DNA from: Sinomonas terrae
GTDB lineage: Bacteria; Actinomycetota; Actinomycetes; Actinomycetales; Micrococcaceae
Assembly (NCBI RefSeq): GCF_022539255.1
Contig: NZ_JAKZBV010000001.1
Coordinates: forward strand, 186,001 to 250,000
Direction of reading: 5' to 3'
Length of the DNA: 64,000 bases
Made by a program: the position numbers and the translations under genes. Shown here piece by piece: positions 41,618 through 50,916 of the stretch (positions are counted from its first letter, which is position 1; each line of letters opens with the position of its first letter). The notes below the pieces were generated by a model that saw only the letters and a list, made by a program, of their open reading frames with translations, was not told the DNA's origin and searched no databases.

Positions 41618-42949
41618 ATGCCTCTCGACGAGGAGAGCACCCTCGCGGCCCCGGCGCGCGCCGAGGAGCCGACCGCCCAACGAAGCACCCGGATCCGCTG
41701 GTACGGTGGCGCGATCATCTTCATCATCTGCTTCGTCGCCTACCTTGACCGCATCGTCTTCTCGGTCTCCGCGAGCCCGATGATGGCCGCGCTCCACATC
41801 TCACCGGTGCAATTCGGGCTCGCGACGACCCTGTTCAACATCGGTTACTTCGTCTGCCAGATCCCCAGTGCGGTGATGATCCGACGCGTCGGGACGCGGC
41901 GGGCGATGACAGTCGCCTTCCTCGCGTGGTCCATCTGCACCGGCCTCACCGGTCTGGCGAACTCTTTCCTTCTGCTTGCAGTGGTCCGGACCCTCTTCGG
42001 AGCGGGCGAGGCCCCGGTCTTCCCCGCCGCGAACAGCTTCTTCGCCGACTGGTTCCCCTCCAAGGAGCGTGGTCGGGCGAACTCCTTGATGAACGCTGGG
42101 GCATTCCTTGGCCCGGCTCTCGGCGCAGTCCTCCTGGTCCCGATCATCCAAGCTGTTGGATGGCAGGGCGGATTCTTCATCTGCGCAATCCTGGGCTTCG
42201 TCCTGACCGCGGTCTGGTACCTGTTCATGCGCGACCGGCCATCTCAGCACCGCCTGGTGAACTCGGCCGAGATCGATCTCATCGCCCTGGGCAGCGACAC
42301 GGTCGCCTCTCCGGAACGTGCCCCTTGGGGGCTCTTCCTCCGAAAGCGCTCCTTCTGGATGCTCGCGCTCGGGTTCTTCGGCACCCTGTGGACGATCCAG
42401 TTCTTCATCTACTGGCTGCCGTACTACCTTCAGAAGGGCCTGCACGTCCCCTTCGGTTCGATCGGAGGGTTCACCAGCCTCTCCTTCGTCGCGATCACCG
42501 TCAGCGTCATGGTCGCCGGCGTCGTCAGCGACAAGCTCCTGACCTCCGGACGGCGCCGGTATCAGGCCCGGAACCTGGTCGCCGTCGCCGGACTCGCGAT
42601 CGCGGCGGTGTGCCTCGTCATGAGCACCACGTCCCAGAACGTCCTCGTCAGCGTGATCTGGCTCAGTGCCGCCCTCGGAGGAGCCGGTGTGGCCCAGACT
42701 CTCGCCTGGACGATCGCCACAGACATCGGCCGCGCCTACACCGCCGCCGTCGGGAGCTGGATGAACGCGTGGGGCTTCGTGGCCGCAGCCATCGTTCCGA
42801 CGGTCGCCCCGATCATCGCGCAGCAGTTCGGATGGACCAACGTCATCGTGCTTAATGCAGCAATGGCAGTCGCCGGTATTGTCGGGTTCCTTCTGACGAC
42901 GTCGGACCGACCGCTCGTCGCTGACCAGCCAGCGGTCGCGCCCCAATAA
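41618..42949 (+). CDS. MFS transporter, anion:cation symporter type
   Basis: A 443-residue permease with 12 predicted helices. Motifs of the ACS family: [79 protein letters not shown] and [19 protein letters not shown]. Such carriers move organic acids such as tartrate, glucarate, phthalate or 4-hydroxyphenylacetate. ATG 41618 has a GAAGGGA site; ATG 41600 overlaps the previous stop and is possible. It probably imports the acid broken down by the RraA-like pair. Confidence 0.9.
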   Translation: MPLDEESTLAAPARAEEPTAQRSTRIRWYGGAIIFIICFVAYLDRIVFSVSASPMMAALHISPVQFGLATTLFNIGYFVCQIPSAVMIRRVGTRRAMTVAFLAWSICTGLTGLANSFLLLAVVRTLFGAGEAPVFPAANSFFADWFPSKERGRANSLMNAGAFLGPALGAVLLVPIIQAVGWQGGFFICAILGFVLTAVWYLFMRDRPSQHRLVNSAEIDLIALGSDTVASPERAPWGLFLRKRSFWMLALGFFGTLWTIQFFIYWLPYYLQKGLHVPFGSIGGFTSLSFVAITVSVMVAGVVSDKLLTSGRRRYQARNLVAVAGLAIAAVCLVMSTTSQNVLVSVIWLSAALGGAGVAQTLAWTIATDIGRAYTAAVGSWMNAWGFVAAAIVPTVAPIIAQQFGWTNVIVLNAAMAVAGIVGFLLTTSDRPLVADQPAVAPQ

Positions 42950-43012
42950 GACTGACCCGGCGGCCGGAAGGGCAGCACTGCCAAGTCCGAATGTCGCGGA
43001 TCTACGGAAAGC

Positions 43013-43053
43013 CAACAGCCGCGCCCCAGATGGATCTGGGAGCGCGGCTGTTG
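43013..43053 (+). terminator. Hairpin terminator after the MFS gene
   Basis: CAACAGCCGCGC (43013-43024) pairs with GCGCGGCTGTTG (43042-43053) and CCAGAT with ATCTGG inside. A stem of 18 bp closes the RraA/MFS operon. Confidence 0.75.
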
Positions 43054-43173
43054 TGTGCCCCGCCCCGCCCCCACGCCACTGCAACCCGTCCGCAACCCTC
43101 GCGCTCCTACGCTCATCGCAACGCCGGCGCCACCGGCCCCCGCAAGGGGAACAAGAGACGAAGGAGTTTCGCC

Positions 43174-44697
43174 ATGACCGTCTACGCGCAGCCGGGAACC
43201 GAGGGCAGCAAGGTCGCCTTCAAGGACCGGTACGAGAACTTCATCGGGGGCGAGTGGGTGGCCCCGGTCGGGGGCCAGTACTTCGAGAACGTCACCCCGG
43301 TCACCGGGCAGGTGTTCTGCGAGGTCGCCCGCTCGCAGGCGGCGGACATCGAGCTCGCCCTCGACGCCGCGCACAAGGCTGCCCCTGGCTGGGGCAAGAC
43401 CTCGGTCGCGGAGCGGGCCCTGATCCTGCACCGGATCGCGGACCGGATCGAGGAGAACCTCGAGCTGCTTGCGGTCGCCGAGACGTGGGACAACGGCAAG
43501 CCCGTCCGCGAGACCCTCGCCGCGGACCTGCCGCTCGCCGTCGATCATTTCCGCTACTACGCCGGCGCCATCCGCGCCCAGGAGGGCTCGCTCTCCCAGA
43601 TCGACGAGACGACGACGGCGTACCACTTCCACGAGCCGCTCGGCGTCGTCGGGCAGATTATCCCGTGGAACTTCCCGCTCCTGATGGCGACGTGGAAGCT
43701 CGCGCCGGCGCTCGCGGGGGGCAACGCCGTCGTCCTCAAGCCCGCGGAGCAGACCCCGGCGAGCATCCTGGTTCTCGCGGAACTGATCCAGGACCTGCTC
43801 CCGGCGGGGGTGCTGAACATCGTCAACGGCTTCGGCGTCGAAGCCGGCAAGCCGTTGGCCTCGAGCCCGCGCATCCGCAAGATCGCCTTCACGGGCGAGA
43901 CGACCACCGGCCGGCTCATCATGCAGTACGCCTCGCAGAACCTCATCCCGGTCACGCTCGAACTCGGCGGCAAGAGCCCGAACATCTTCTTCAACGACAT
44001 CGCCGCCGCCGACGACGCCTTCTATGACAAGGCCCAGGAGGGCTTCACCCTCTTCGCGCTGAACCAGGGCGAGGTCTGCACCTGCCCCTCGCGCGCGCTC
44101 ATCCAGGAGGGCATCTACGAGAAGTTCCTGGCCGACGTGGTCGAGCGCACCCAGAAGATCAAGCAGGGCAACCCCCTCGACACCGAGACCATGATCGGCG
44201 CCCAGGCCTCCAACGACCAGCTCGAGAAAATCCTCTCCTACATCGAGATCGGCAAGGCCGAGGGCGCCAAGGTCCTCACGGGCGGAAGGCGCGCCGAGCT
44301 CCCCGGGGACCTCGCGGGCGGGTTCTACGTCGAGCCCACCATCTTCGAGGGCAACAACACCATGCGCATCTTCCAGGAGGAGATCTTCGGGCCGGTGGTC
44401 TCGGTCGCGAAATTCGCCGACTACGCCGAGGCCCTCGAGATCGCCAACGACACTCTCTACGGCCTCGGCGCGGGCGTCTGGAGCCGCGACGGCAACGTCG
44501 CCTATCGCGCTGGGCGTGAGATCCAGGCCGGGCGAGTGTGGGTGAACAACTACCACGCCTACCCCGCGCACGCCGCGTTCGGCGGCTACAAGTCCTCCGG
44601 CATCGGCCGGGAGACGCACCTCATGATGCTCGAGCACTACCAGCAGACAAAGAACCTGCTGGTCAGCTACAGCGAGAACAAGCTCGGCTTCTTCTAA
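43174..44697 (+). CDS. Aldehyde dehydrogenase (acetaldehyde-type)
   Basis: A 507-residue NAD(P)-dependent aldehyde dehydrogenase of the ExaC/AldB-like group. It has [42 protein letters not shown] with the general-base Glu, and [15 protein letters not shown] with the catalytic Cys. AAGGAG precedes ATG 43174. It is separated from adhP by a hairpin, so the two may be expressed independently, but they form a logical alcohol-to-acid pair. Confidence 0.93.
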   Translation: MTVYAQPGTEGSKVAFKDRYENFIGGEWVAPVGGQYFENVTPVTGQVFCEVARSQAADIELALDAAHKAAPGWGKTSVAERALILHRIADRIEENLELLAVAETWDNGKPVRETLAADLPLAVDHFRYYAGAIRAQEGSLSQIDETTTAYHFHEPLGVVGQIIPWNFPLLMATWKLAPALAGGNAVVLKPAEQTPASILVLAELIQDLLPAGVLNIVNGFGVEAGKPLASSPRIRKIAFTGETTTGRLIMQYASQNLIPVTLELGGKSPNIFFNDIAAADDAFYDKAQEGFTLFALNQGEVCTCPSRALIQEGIYEKFLADVVERTQKIKQGNPLDTETMIGAQASNDQLEKILSYIEIGKAEGAKVLTGGRRAELPGDLAGGFYVEPTIFEGNNTMRIFQEEIFGPVVSVAKFADYAEALEIANDTLYGLGAGVWSRDGNVAYRAGREIQAGRVWVNNYHAYPAHAAFGGYKSSGIGRETHLMMLEHYQQTKNLLVSYSENKLGFF

Positions 44698-44725
44698 ACC
44701 CAGACGAGTCAAAACCCAGGCGAGA

Positions 44726-44756
44726 GGACGACGGCGGGTGCGCGCCGCCGTCGTCC
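44726..44756 (+). terminator. Hairpin terminator after the aldehyde dehydrogenase gene
   Basis: GGACGACGGCGG (44726-44737) and CCGCCGTCGTCC (44745-44756) form a perfect 12-bp stem, without a clear U-tract. It lies in the 232-base gap before adhP; the rest of the gap shows nothing else. Confidence 0.65.
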
Positions 44757-44929
44757 GCCTCACCCAGCCTTCGATTCCCAACTTGATTCCGACCACGATT
44801 GGCCGCCACATCGCAGCATTCCACGGCGTGTCGCAGCGACTCGCCGATCCGCGGCGGCCGATCCCGGTCGGAATCTGCGTCGCGACCCACCGTCAGCCCA
44901 TCCACCCAACCATGCAAAGGAGCATGACC

Positions 44930-45964
44930 ATGAGCAGCACCCTTCCCGAAACCTTCAAGGCCGCCGTCGTCCACAGCTTCGGCGACGAGCTCAGCGTCGA
45001 CGAACTCGAGATCCCCACGCCCGGACCGGGCCAGGCCCTCGTGAAGCTCATCGCGAGCGGCGTCTGCCACACCGACCTCCACGCGGCCCAAGGCGACTGG
45101 CCGGTCAAGCCCAAGCTCCCGCTCGTTCCGGGGCACGAGGGCGTGGGCACCGTCGTCGAAGTTGGCGAGGGAGTCCTGGACCTTGCGGTCGGCGACCTCG
45201 TCGGCAACGCGTGGCTCTGGAGCGCGTGCGGAACATGCGAGTTCTGCCGCACCGGCTGGGAGACCTTGTGCGAGTCGCAGCAGAACGGCGGGTACGGCGT
45301 GGACGGCTCATTCGGGCAGTACATGCTCGTCGACACGAAGTTCGCCGCGCGCATCCCCGAAGGCGCGGACCCGTACGAGATCGCACCCGTCCTGTGCGCG
45401 GGCGTCACGGTGTACAAGGGCCTCAAGCAGACGGAGGTCCGGCCGGGGGAGTGGGTCGTGATCTCCGGCATCGGCGGCTTGGGGCACATTGCGGTGCAGT
45501 ACGCCGTCGCGATGGGGATGCGCGTCGCGGCCGTCGACGTCGCGGACGAGAAGCTCGCCCTCGCCCGCAAGCACGGCGCCGAGGTGACGGTGAACGCGTT
45601 CGCCGAGGATCCGGCGTCGGCCATCCAGTCCGCCACCGGCGGAGCGCACGGCGTCCTCGTCACCGCCGTCCACCCGGCGGCGTTCGGGCAGGCCATCGGG
45701 ATGACGCGCCGCGGCGGGACGATCGTCTTCAACGGGCTCCCGCCGGGGAACTTCCCGGCGCCGATCTTCGACATCGTGCTCAAGGGCCTCACGATCCGCG
45801 GCTCGATCGTCGGAACGCGGCAGGACATGGTCGAGGCGCTCGACTTCTACGGCCGCGGCCTCATCCACCCGACGTTCCACACGCGCGACCTCGAGGAGAT
45901 CAACCAAGTCTTCGACGAGATGCACCACGCGAAGATCGACGGCCGCGTGGTCATCAAGTACTGA
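44930..45964 (+). CDS. adhP: Zinc-dependent alcohol dehydrogenase AdhP
   Basis: A 344-residue medium-chain alcohol dehydrogenase that interconverts primary alcohols and aldehydes with NAD+. Catalytic zinc ligands are in SGVCHTDLHA, PGHEGVGTVVEVG and the Cys of VLCAGVTVYKGL. The structural zinc set is CGTCEFCRTGWETLC. The cofactor fold is ISGIGGLGHIAVQYA. ATG 44930 is eight bases after an AAGGAG site; ATG 44924 and 44912 are less well placed. It is coupled to the DUF779 gene. Confidence 0.95.
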   Translation: MSSTLPETFKAAVVHSFGDELSVDELEIPTPGPGQALVKLIASGVCHTDLHAAQGDWPVKPKLPLVPGHEGVGTVVEVGEGVLDLAVGDLVGNAWLWSACGTCEFCRTGWETLCESQQNGGYGVDGSFGQYMLVDTKFAARIPEGADPYEIAPVLCAGVTVYKGLKQTEVRPGEWVVISGIGGLGHIAVQYAVAMGMRVAAVDVADEKLALARKHGAEVTVNAFAEDPASAIQSATGGAHGVLVTAVHPAAFGQAIGMTRRGGTIVFNGLPPGNFPAPIFDIVLKGLTIRGSIVGTRQDMVEALDFYGRGLIHPTFHTRDLEEINQVFDEMHHAKIDGRVVIKY

Positions 45965-46353
45965 TGGCAGCCCTGGCAGCGCGGCCGGCGCGCCCGGGGG
46001 AGGACTTCTCCCGCGTCGCGCTGACCGAGCCAGCCGCGGCGCTCCTCGATACGCTCTGGGAGCGCCACGGACCGCTCATGTTCCACCAGTCCGGCGGCTG
46101 CTGCGACGGGTCGGCCCCGATGTGCTACCCGGCTGGGGAGTTCCTGACGGGCGACGCCGATGAGCTCCTCGGCGTCTTCGACCTCCCTGGGCGGGGCGAA
46201 CTGGGCTTCTGGATGTCGAAGGAGCAGTTCGCGTACTGGTCGCACACGCATTTGACGGTGGACGTCGTGGACGGCCGGGGGAGCGGCTTCTCCCTCGAGG
46301 CGCCCGAGGGGAAGCGGTTCCTTATTCGAAGCGAGATTTTGGACATTCCGTAG
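45964..46353 (+). CDS. DUF779-family protein
   Basis: A 129-residue protein of the DUF779 family, often found beside aldehyde dehydrogenases. The conserved core is GPLMFHQSGGCCDGSAPMC (two adjacent Cys and a third, possible metal ligands), FWMSKEQFAYWSHTHLTVDV and EGKRFLIRSEIL. The ATG overlaps the adhP stop by one base. No reaction is established for the family; a metal-binding or redox role in aldehyde metabolism is inferred. Confidence 0.9.
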   Translation: MAALAARPARPGEDFSRVALTEPAAALLDTLWERHGPLMFHQSGGCCDGSAPMCYPAGEFLTGDADELLGVFDLPGRGELGFWMSKEQFAYWSHTHLTVDVVDGRGSGFSLEAPEGKRFLIRSEILDIP

Positions 46354-46431
46354 GGCCAGAGACCGGCAGGGGACCCCGCGACGCAGGCGAGCGTTGCGGG
46401 GTCCCCACTTTTGCCTTGCCAGTCTCTGGCC
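46354..46431. terminator. Nested double-stem bidirectional terminator
   Basis: An inner stem GGGGACCCCGCGACGC (46369-46384) with GCGTTGCGGGGTCCCC (46391-46406) is 16 bp with one G-T wobble. An outer stem of 15 positions (46354-46368 with 46417-46431) has one mismatch. It fills the gap between the convergent DUF779 and IclR genes. Confidence 0.75.
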
Positions 46432-47295
46432 TCAGGACACCTGGCTGCGCGCCGGTGAGCGCTTCCGGGGCCGGGCGGGGGGAGCGTCGGCGTCTGGTTC
46501 CCGTACCCGGGTGTCGTGCCCCATCGCCTCGCTCGCCTCGCGCGCGGCGAGGGCGACGGCGGGGCCCAGCCTCGCGACGTCGTCCGCATGGACCCGCTGG
46601 AGCGGGAAGCCGAGACCGAGCACCGCTGCGAGCTCGCCCGTGTGATCGAAGACCGGGGCACTGATCGAGCCGACGTCGATATTGCGCTCGCCCAACGCGG
46701 CGAAATACCCCTGCTCGCGCGCCTGAGCTGCCTGCTCGTCGAGGGCTTCCCACGTGACGGGGGTCGAGGGGGTGAACCTCGTCAGCTCCTGGTCCTGAAG
46801 CTCGGCGCGCGCCTCCGGGTCGAAGGCGAGGAAGATCTTCCCCGGCGCGCCTGCGTGGATCGGCATGACCTGGCCGACGTGGAAGGGACGCATGACGACG
46901 TGGCGCGTCTCCGCGACCGCGACCACCGTGCGGTGGATTCCGTCCCGCACGTAGAGGCAGGCCGTCTCACCGGTCTCGTCGCGCAGCCGGTGCAGGATGG
47001 GCCGCACGCTGCGGACGATGTCGAGGCCGATGGTGCCGGGCGCGGACCAGCGCACGAGGCGGATGCCGATCCTGTACTTGTCGCCGTCGCGATCGAGGAA
47101 GCCCTCGCGCACCATGTTCTGCACGAGGCGCTGGCATGTGCTTGCGGGCAGGCCGGTGCTGCGGACGATCTGCTGGAGGGTCGGTTCGGGGTCTTCGACC
47201 GAGAAGCAGTCGAGGATGTCGCTGACCTTGCTCAGAACAAGGAGGGGCGCGCCGCCCCCGTTCGCTTCCCTTGCCATGGATTGCCCACCGCCCAT
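46432..47295 (-). CDS. IclR-family transcriptional regulator
   Basis: A 287-residue regulator. The helix-turn-helix is at LVLSKVSDILDCFSVEDPEP to TGLPASTCQRLVQNMVREGF. The effector domain shows ETACLYVRDGIHRTVVAVAE, PIHAGAPGKIFLAF and GYFAALGERNIDVGSISAPV. ATG 47295 is used; ATG 47277 is a good alternative. It faces the maiA-type operon, which is its likely target, and converges on the alcohol-oxidation genes. The last 30 residues are basic and Pro-rich. Confidence 0.9.
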   Translation of the reverse strand: MGGGQSMAREANGGGAPLLVLSKVSDILDCFSVEDPEPTLQQIVRSTGLPASTCQRLVQNMVREGFLDRDGDKYRIGIRLVRWSAPGTIGLDIVRSVRPILHRLRDETGETACLYVRDGIHRTVVAVAETRHVVMRPFHVGQVMPIHAGAPGKIFLAFDPEARAELQDQELTRFTPSTPVTWEALDEQAAQAREQGYFAALGERNIDVGSISAPVFDHTGELAAVLGLGFPLQRVHADDVARLGPAVALAAREASEAMGHDTRVREPDADAPPARPRKRSPARSQVS

Positions 47296-47358
47296 TCCCG
47301 CGGACCGCTTTGTCGCACATGGTATTCGAGGCCGCCGAAAAGGCCGCTTCATGACCCA

Positions 47359-47436
47359 TTGACAGCTTACGCCAACACCCGGATTATGGGTCCGGAACTC
47401 ACGATACGGGTTCTAGAAGGATGCGGGTTCAAGAAG
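47359..47436 (+). promoter_or_regulatory. Promoter and direct-repeat operator of the maleate-isomerase operon
   Basis: TTGACA (47359-47364), a 17-base spacer and GATTAT (47382-47387) make a strong promoter match. Downstream, CGGGTTCTAGAAG (47407-47419) and CGGGTTCAAGAAG (47424-47436) are 13-base direct repeats with one mismatch, 17 bases apart, and could bind the divergent IclR protein. Confidence 0.6.
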
Positions 47437-47461
47437 TCTGTACAACGACGCGGGGTATTCA

Positions 47462-48259
47462 GTGATCCAACCTCAGCCAGACGCTCCACCCAACGACAGG
47501 TCAAGAATCGGCCTGATCGTCCCAAGCTCCAACACCACGATGGAAACCGAGCTGCCAGAGCTCTTCCGCCGTCAAGCCGAGGCGACGGGCCACCACTACA
47601 CCTTCCATTCGGCGCGGGCAGCCCTCAAGAACGTCACGCGTGAGGAGCTCGCCGCGATGGTCTCGAAGGCCGCGGACTGTGCCGTCGCTGTCTCCGATGC
47701 CGACGTCGACGTCATCGCCTACGCGTGTCTCGTCGCCGTGATGGCACAGGGGCCGGGCGCCCATGCGGAGTCCGAGTCCGTCATCGCGGAAGCTGCCCGC
47801 TCGAACGGCCACCCGGCGCCGGCGGTGAGCAGCGCGGGCGCGCTCGTGCGAACCCTCACGGGCCTCGGCGCCCGGAGGGTCGTCATGGTCACGCCCTACA
47901 TGCCCGAACTGACGAGGATGGTCAGCGACTACATCGAGGGGGCGGGCATCGAAGTCCACGACGTCATCGGACTCGAGGTCGCAGACAACCTCGAGGTCGG
48001 CCGACTGGACCCGGCCCAGCTGCCCGGCATCGCGCGGCGGCTTGACCGCGAAGGCGTGGACGCCGTCGTCCTCTCGGCATGCGTCCAGATGCCCTCGCTC
48101 GCCTCGGTCCAGCCGGTGGAGGACGAACTCGGCCTCCCCGTCGTCACGGCCGCGACGGCCACCGCCCACGAAATCCTCAAGGCGCTCGGCCACCGCCCCG
48201 CCATCGAGGGGGCCGGCCAGCTCCTCGCCGGCACGCTTGTCCCGCATTTCAGCAAGTAG
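47462..48259 (+). CDS. Maleate cis-trans isomerase-like protein (Asp/Glu racemase superfamily)
   Basis: A 265-residue protein. SRIGLIVPSSNTTMETEL is diagnostic of maleate isomerase / arylmalonate decarboxylase relatives. The two catalytic cysteines are in DVIAYACLVAVMA and DAVVLSACVQMPS, and both are kept, as in isomerases and racemases. Maleate isomerase makes fumarate; related enzymes act on methylmaleate. GTG 47462 starts the protein; AGTGATCC lies there without a strong ribosome-binding site. It heads a four-gene operon with a transporter, CoA-transferase and hydratase. Confidence 0.82.
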   Translation: MIQPQPDAPPNDRSRIGLIVPSSNTTMETELPELFRRQAEATGHHYTFHSARAALKNVTREELAAMVSKAADCAVAVSDADVDVIAYACLVAVMAQGPGAHAESESVIAEAARSNGHPAPAVSSAGALVRTLTGLGARRVVMVTPYMPELTRMVSDYIEGAGIEVHDVIGLEVADNLEVGRLDPAQLPGIARRLDREGVDAVVLSACVQMPSLASVQPVEDELGLPVVTAATATAHEILKALGHRPAIEGAGQLLAGTLVPHFSK

Positions 48260-48319
48260 CACCTAATCACTCGCAACGCACCCGGATCCCGCGGGATCGA
48301 ACATCAGGCCAATGGAGGA

Positions 48320-49660
48320 ATGATGAGTGTCCAAGGAATAACCCGTCAGCAGGCGGTTCGCCGAGCGACGATAGCGAGCGTGGTCGGCACCACCATCGAG
48401 TGGTACGACTTCTTCCTCTACGGAACCGCCGCCGCCCTCGTCTTCCCCCAGCTGTTCTTCCCCGGAGGCGAAAGCTCGCTCACCGGCACGATCGCGGCCT
48501 TCGGCACCCAGTTCGTCGGGTTCGTCGCACGGCCCATCGGCGCGGCGATCTTCGGCCACTACGGTGACAGGATCGGCCGCAAGACGACGCTCATGGCAAC
48601 CCTGCTCCTCATGGCCATCGGCACCGTGCTCATCGGCGTCCTCCCCACGTACCAGACCATCGGAATCTGGGCACCCATCCTGCTGACCGTGCTGCGCGTC
48701 ATCCAGGGCATCGGCGTCGGCGGCGAATGGGGCGGCTCCGTGCTGATCGCTATGGAATGGGGCCATGAGCGCCGCCGCGGGCTCGCGGCGAGCTGGCCGC
48801 AGATGGGTGTTCCGCTCGGCCTCATCCTCTCGACCGGACTCGTCCGGATCACGACGGCGGCGACCGGCCATGACTTCGCGACCTACGGCTGGCGGATCCC
48901 GTTCCTTGCCAGCATCGTCCTGATCGGCGTCGCGCTCTTCGTACGGCTCCGCGTCGTCGAGAGCCCCGAGTTCCAGCTGCTTCGCAAGACCGAGAAGGTA
49001 GTGGTTGCGCCGATCATCGAGGCGATCCGCCGCCAGCCCAAGGAGATCCTCCTCTCGGCCCTCGTCCGCATGTCCGAGCAGGCTCCGTTCTACCTGTTCA
49101 TCACGTTCGTGATCACCTACGCGACGAAGCACGTGAAGGTCAACAGCGACGCAATCCTCGTGGACACCCTGATCGCCGCGGCGCTCGGCCTCATCAGCAT
49201 CCCGGTGTTCGGCATCCTCTCGGACCGGTTTGGGCGGAGGCTCATCTACGGCATCGGCATTGTCCTCACGGCGGTGTACGCCTTCCCGTACTTCGGACTC
49301 CTGAACACCGGCAACGCCATCATCATGGGGATCGCGGTCGTGGTCAGCCTCATCTTCCATGACATCCAGTACGGACCGCAGGCGGCGCTCATCGCGGAGA
49401 GCTTCGACCCCGACATCCGCTACACGGGGGCAGGCCTCGGGTACCAGCTGGCGAGCGTGATCGCCGGCGGCCCGGCGCCGCTCATCGCGGCCGAGATCCT
49501 GCAGGGCACCGGCAGCTCGACGTGGATCTCGGTCTACATCATCTTCTGTGCGGTCGTGAGCATGGCGTCGCTCCTCCTGCTTCGGCGGACGACGACGGTG
49601 GGCGGCGGCGTGAAGACGCGGCCGACGCGGGCCTTCCGGAAGGGGGCGACGACGGTATGA
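48320..49660 (+). CDS. MHS-family (metabolite:H+ symporter) MFS transporter
   Basis: A 446-residue permease of the KgtP/ShiA/ProP family with 12 helices. Family markers: GTTIEWYDFFLYGTAAALVF, FVARPIGAAIFGHYGDRIGR, KTTLMATLLLMAIGTVLIG, RVIQGIGVGGEWGGSVL and RRRGLAASWPQMGVPLGL. GGAGG precedes ATG 48320/48323. Such carriers import dicarboxylates or related acids. It likely brings in the substrate of the isomerase and CoA-transferase around it. Confidence 0.92.
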   Translation: MMSVQGITRQQAVRRATIASVVGTTIEWYDFFLYGTAAALVFPQLFFPGGESSLTGTIAAFGTQFVGFVARPIGAAIFGHYGDRIGRKTTLMATLLLMAIGTVLIGVLPTYQTIGIWAPILLTVLRVIQGIGVGGEWGGSVLIAMEWGHERRRGLAASWPQMGVPLGLILSTGLVRITTAATGHDFATYGWRIPFLASIVLIGVALFVRLRVVESPEFQLLRKTEKVVVAPIIEAIRRQPKEILLSALVRMSEQAPFYLFITFVITYATKHVKVNSDAILVDTLIAAALGLISIPVFGILSDRFGRRLIYGIGIVLTAVYAFPYFGLLNTGNAIIMGIAVVVSLIFHDIQYGPQAALIAESFDPDIRYTGAGLGYQLASVIAGGPAPLIAAEILQGTGSSTWISVYIIFCAVVSMASLLLLRRTTTVGGGVKTRPTRAFRKGATTV

Positions 49661-50916
49661 CGGTGAGCGAGACTGCGCGCGAGCCGCATGAGCAGGCGCC
49701 CGGGCCACGGCCCGAGGCCCCGCCGGCCAGCGGCCCTCTGCGGGACCTGCTCGTCCTGGACCTGAGCCGCATCCTGTCCGGACCGTTCGCCACGATGACG
49801 CTCGCTGACCTCGGCGCGGACGTCATCAAGGTCGAGCAGCCCGGCCAGGGCGACGACACCCGGCATTGGGGGCCGCCGTTCCAGGGCGGTCAGGCGGCCT
49901 ACTTCCTCTCAGTCAACCGCAACAAGCGCAGTCTCGCCGTCGACCTCAAAACGCCGGAAGGACTCGCAGCCGTGCGGAGGCTCGCGCTCAAGGCCGATGT
50001 GATCGTGGAGAACTTCCGGCCGGGAACCGCCGCGCGCCTCGGCCTGGGCTACGAGGAACTCTCGGCCGCCAATCCCGGGCTCGTCTACGCCTCGATCAGC
50101 GGGTACGGCCAGACCGGCCCGGAATCGGGGCGCGCTGGCTATGACGCCATCGCCCAAGCGCGGAGCGGGATCATGAGTGTCACGGGCGAGACGGACGGGC
50201 CTCCCGTCCGCGTCGGCGTGAGCAGCGCGGATCTCGTCGCGGGAACCTGGGCCGTCATCGGGATTCTCGCGGCCCTGCACGAGAAGACCCGGACCGGGCA
50301 GGGTCAATGGGTCGACATCAGTCTGCTAGACGGCTCGGTGTCCTGGCTGACCTACGTGGCGAGCGGGTTCTTCGCGAGCGGCGAGACGCCCCGACGCTAC
50401 GGCTCCGCCCACCCGACCATCGCGCCCTACCAGGCATTCCCCACCTCCGACGGGTTCGTGATGATCGCCGTTGGAAACGACAGCCTGTGGAGGAAGTTCG
50501 CCGCGGCCGTCGGGCGGCCGGAGCTCGCGGACGACGCCCGCTTCGCGACGAACCCCTCGCGCGTCGCGCACCGCGGCGAGCTCATCCCCCTCCTCGAGCG
50601 CGAGCTTCAACGGGCGACGACGGCGGACTGGGTCGCGCGGCTCGACGCGGCGGGGGTGCCGGTCGGGCCGATCCAGACCGTGGACCAGGCGCTCGCGGAC
50701 CCGCAGGTGCTCGCGCGGGGGATGGTTGCCGAGGTCGAACATCCTGAGGCCGGGACGCTGAAGGTCGTGAACTGCCCGGTGCGGCTCACGCGCACCCCTG
50801 CGTCCGTGCGGATGCCGCCGCCGCTGCTCGGGCAGCACAGCGACGAGATCCTGACGGGAGCGGGGCTTTCCCCCTCGGACATCGGCCGGCTTCACGCGCA
50901 GGGCGCTGTTCAGTGA
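49657..50916 (+). CDS. Class III CoA-transferase (CaiB/BaiF family)
   Basis: A 419-residue protein that moves CoA between carboxylic acids. Motifs: LDLSRILSGPFATMTLADLG, ADVIKVEQPGQGDDTRHWGP, VNRNKRSLAVDLKTPEGL and the catalytic Asp region GRAGYDAIAQARSGIM. The C-terminal GVPVGPIQTVDQALADPQV is also typical. ATG 49657 overlaps the transporter stop (ATGA) and its own stop overlaps the hydratase start (GTGA). It may activate mesaconate, fumarate or another dicarboxylate. Confidence 0.92.
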   Translation: MTVSETAREPHEQAPGPRPEAPPASGPLRDLLVLDLSRILSGPFATMTLADLGADVIKVEQPGQGDDTRHWGPPFQGGQAAYFLSVNRNKRSLAVDLKTPEGLAAVRRLALKADVIVENFRPGTAARLGLGYEELSAANPGLVYASISGYGQTGPESGRAGYDAIAQARSGIMSVTGETDGPPVRVGVSSADLVAGTWAVIGILAALHEKTRTGQGQWVDISLLDGSVSWLTYVASGFFASGETPRRYGSAHPTIAPYQAFPTSDGFVMIAVGNDSLWRKFAAAVGRPELADDARFATNPSRVAHRGELIPLLERELQRATTADWVARLDAAGVPVGPIQTVDQALADPQVLARGMVAEVEHPEAGTLKVVNCPVRLTRTPASVRMPPPLLGQHSDEILTGAGLSPSDIGRLHAQGAVQ

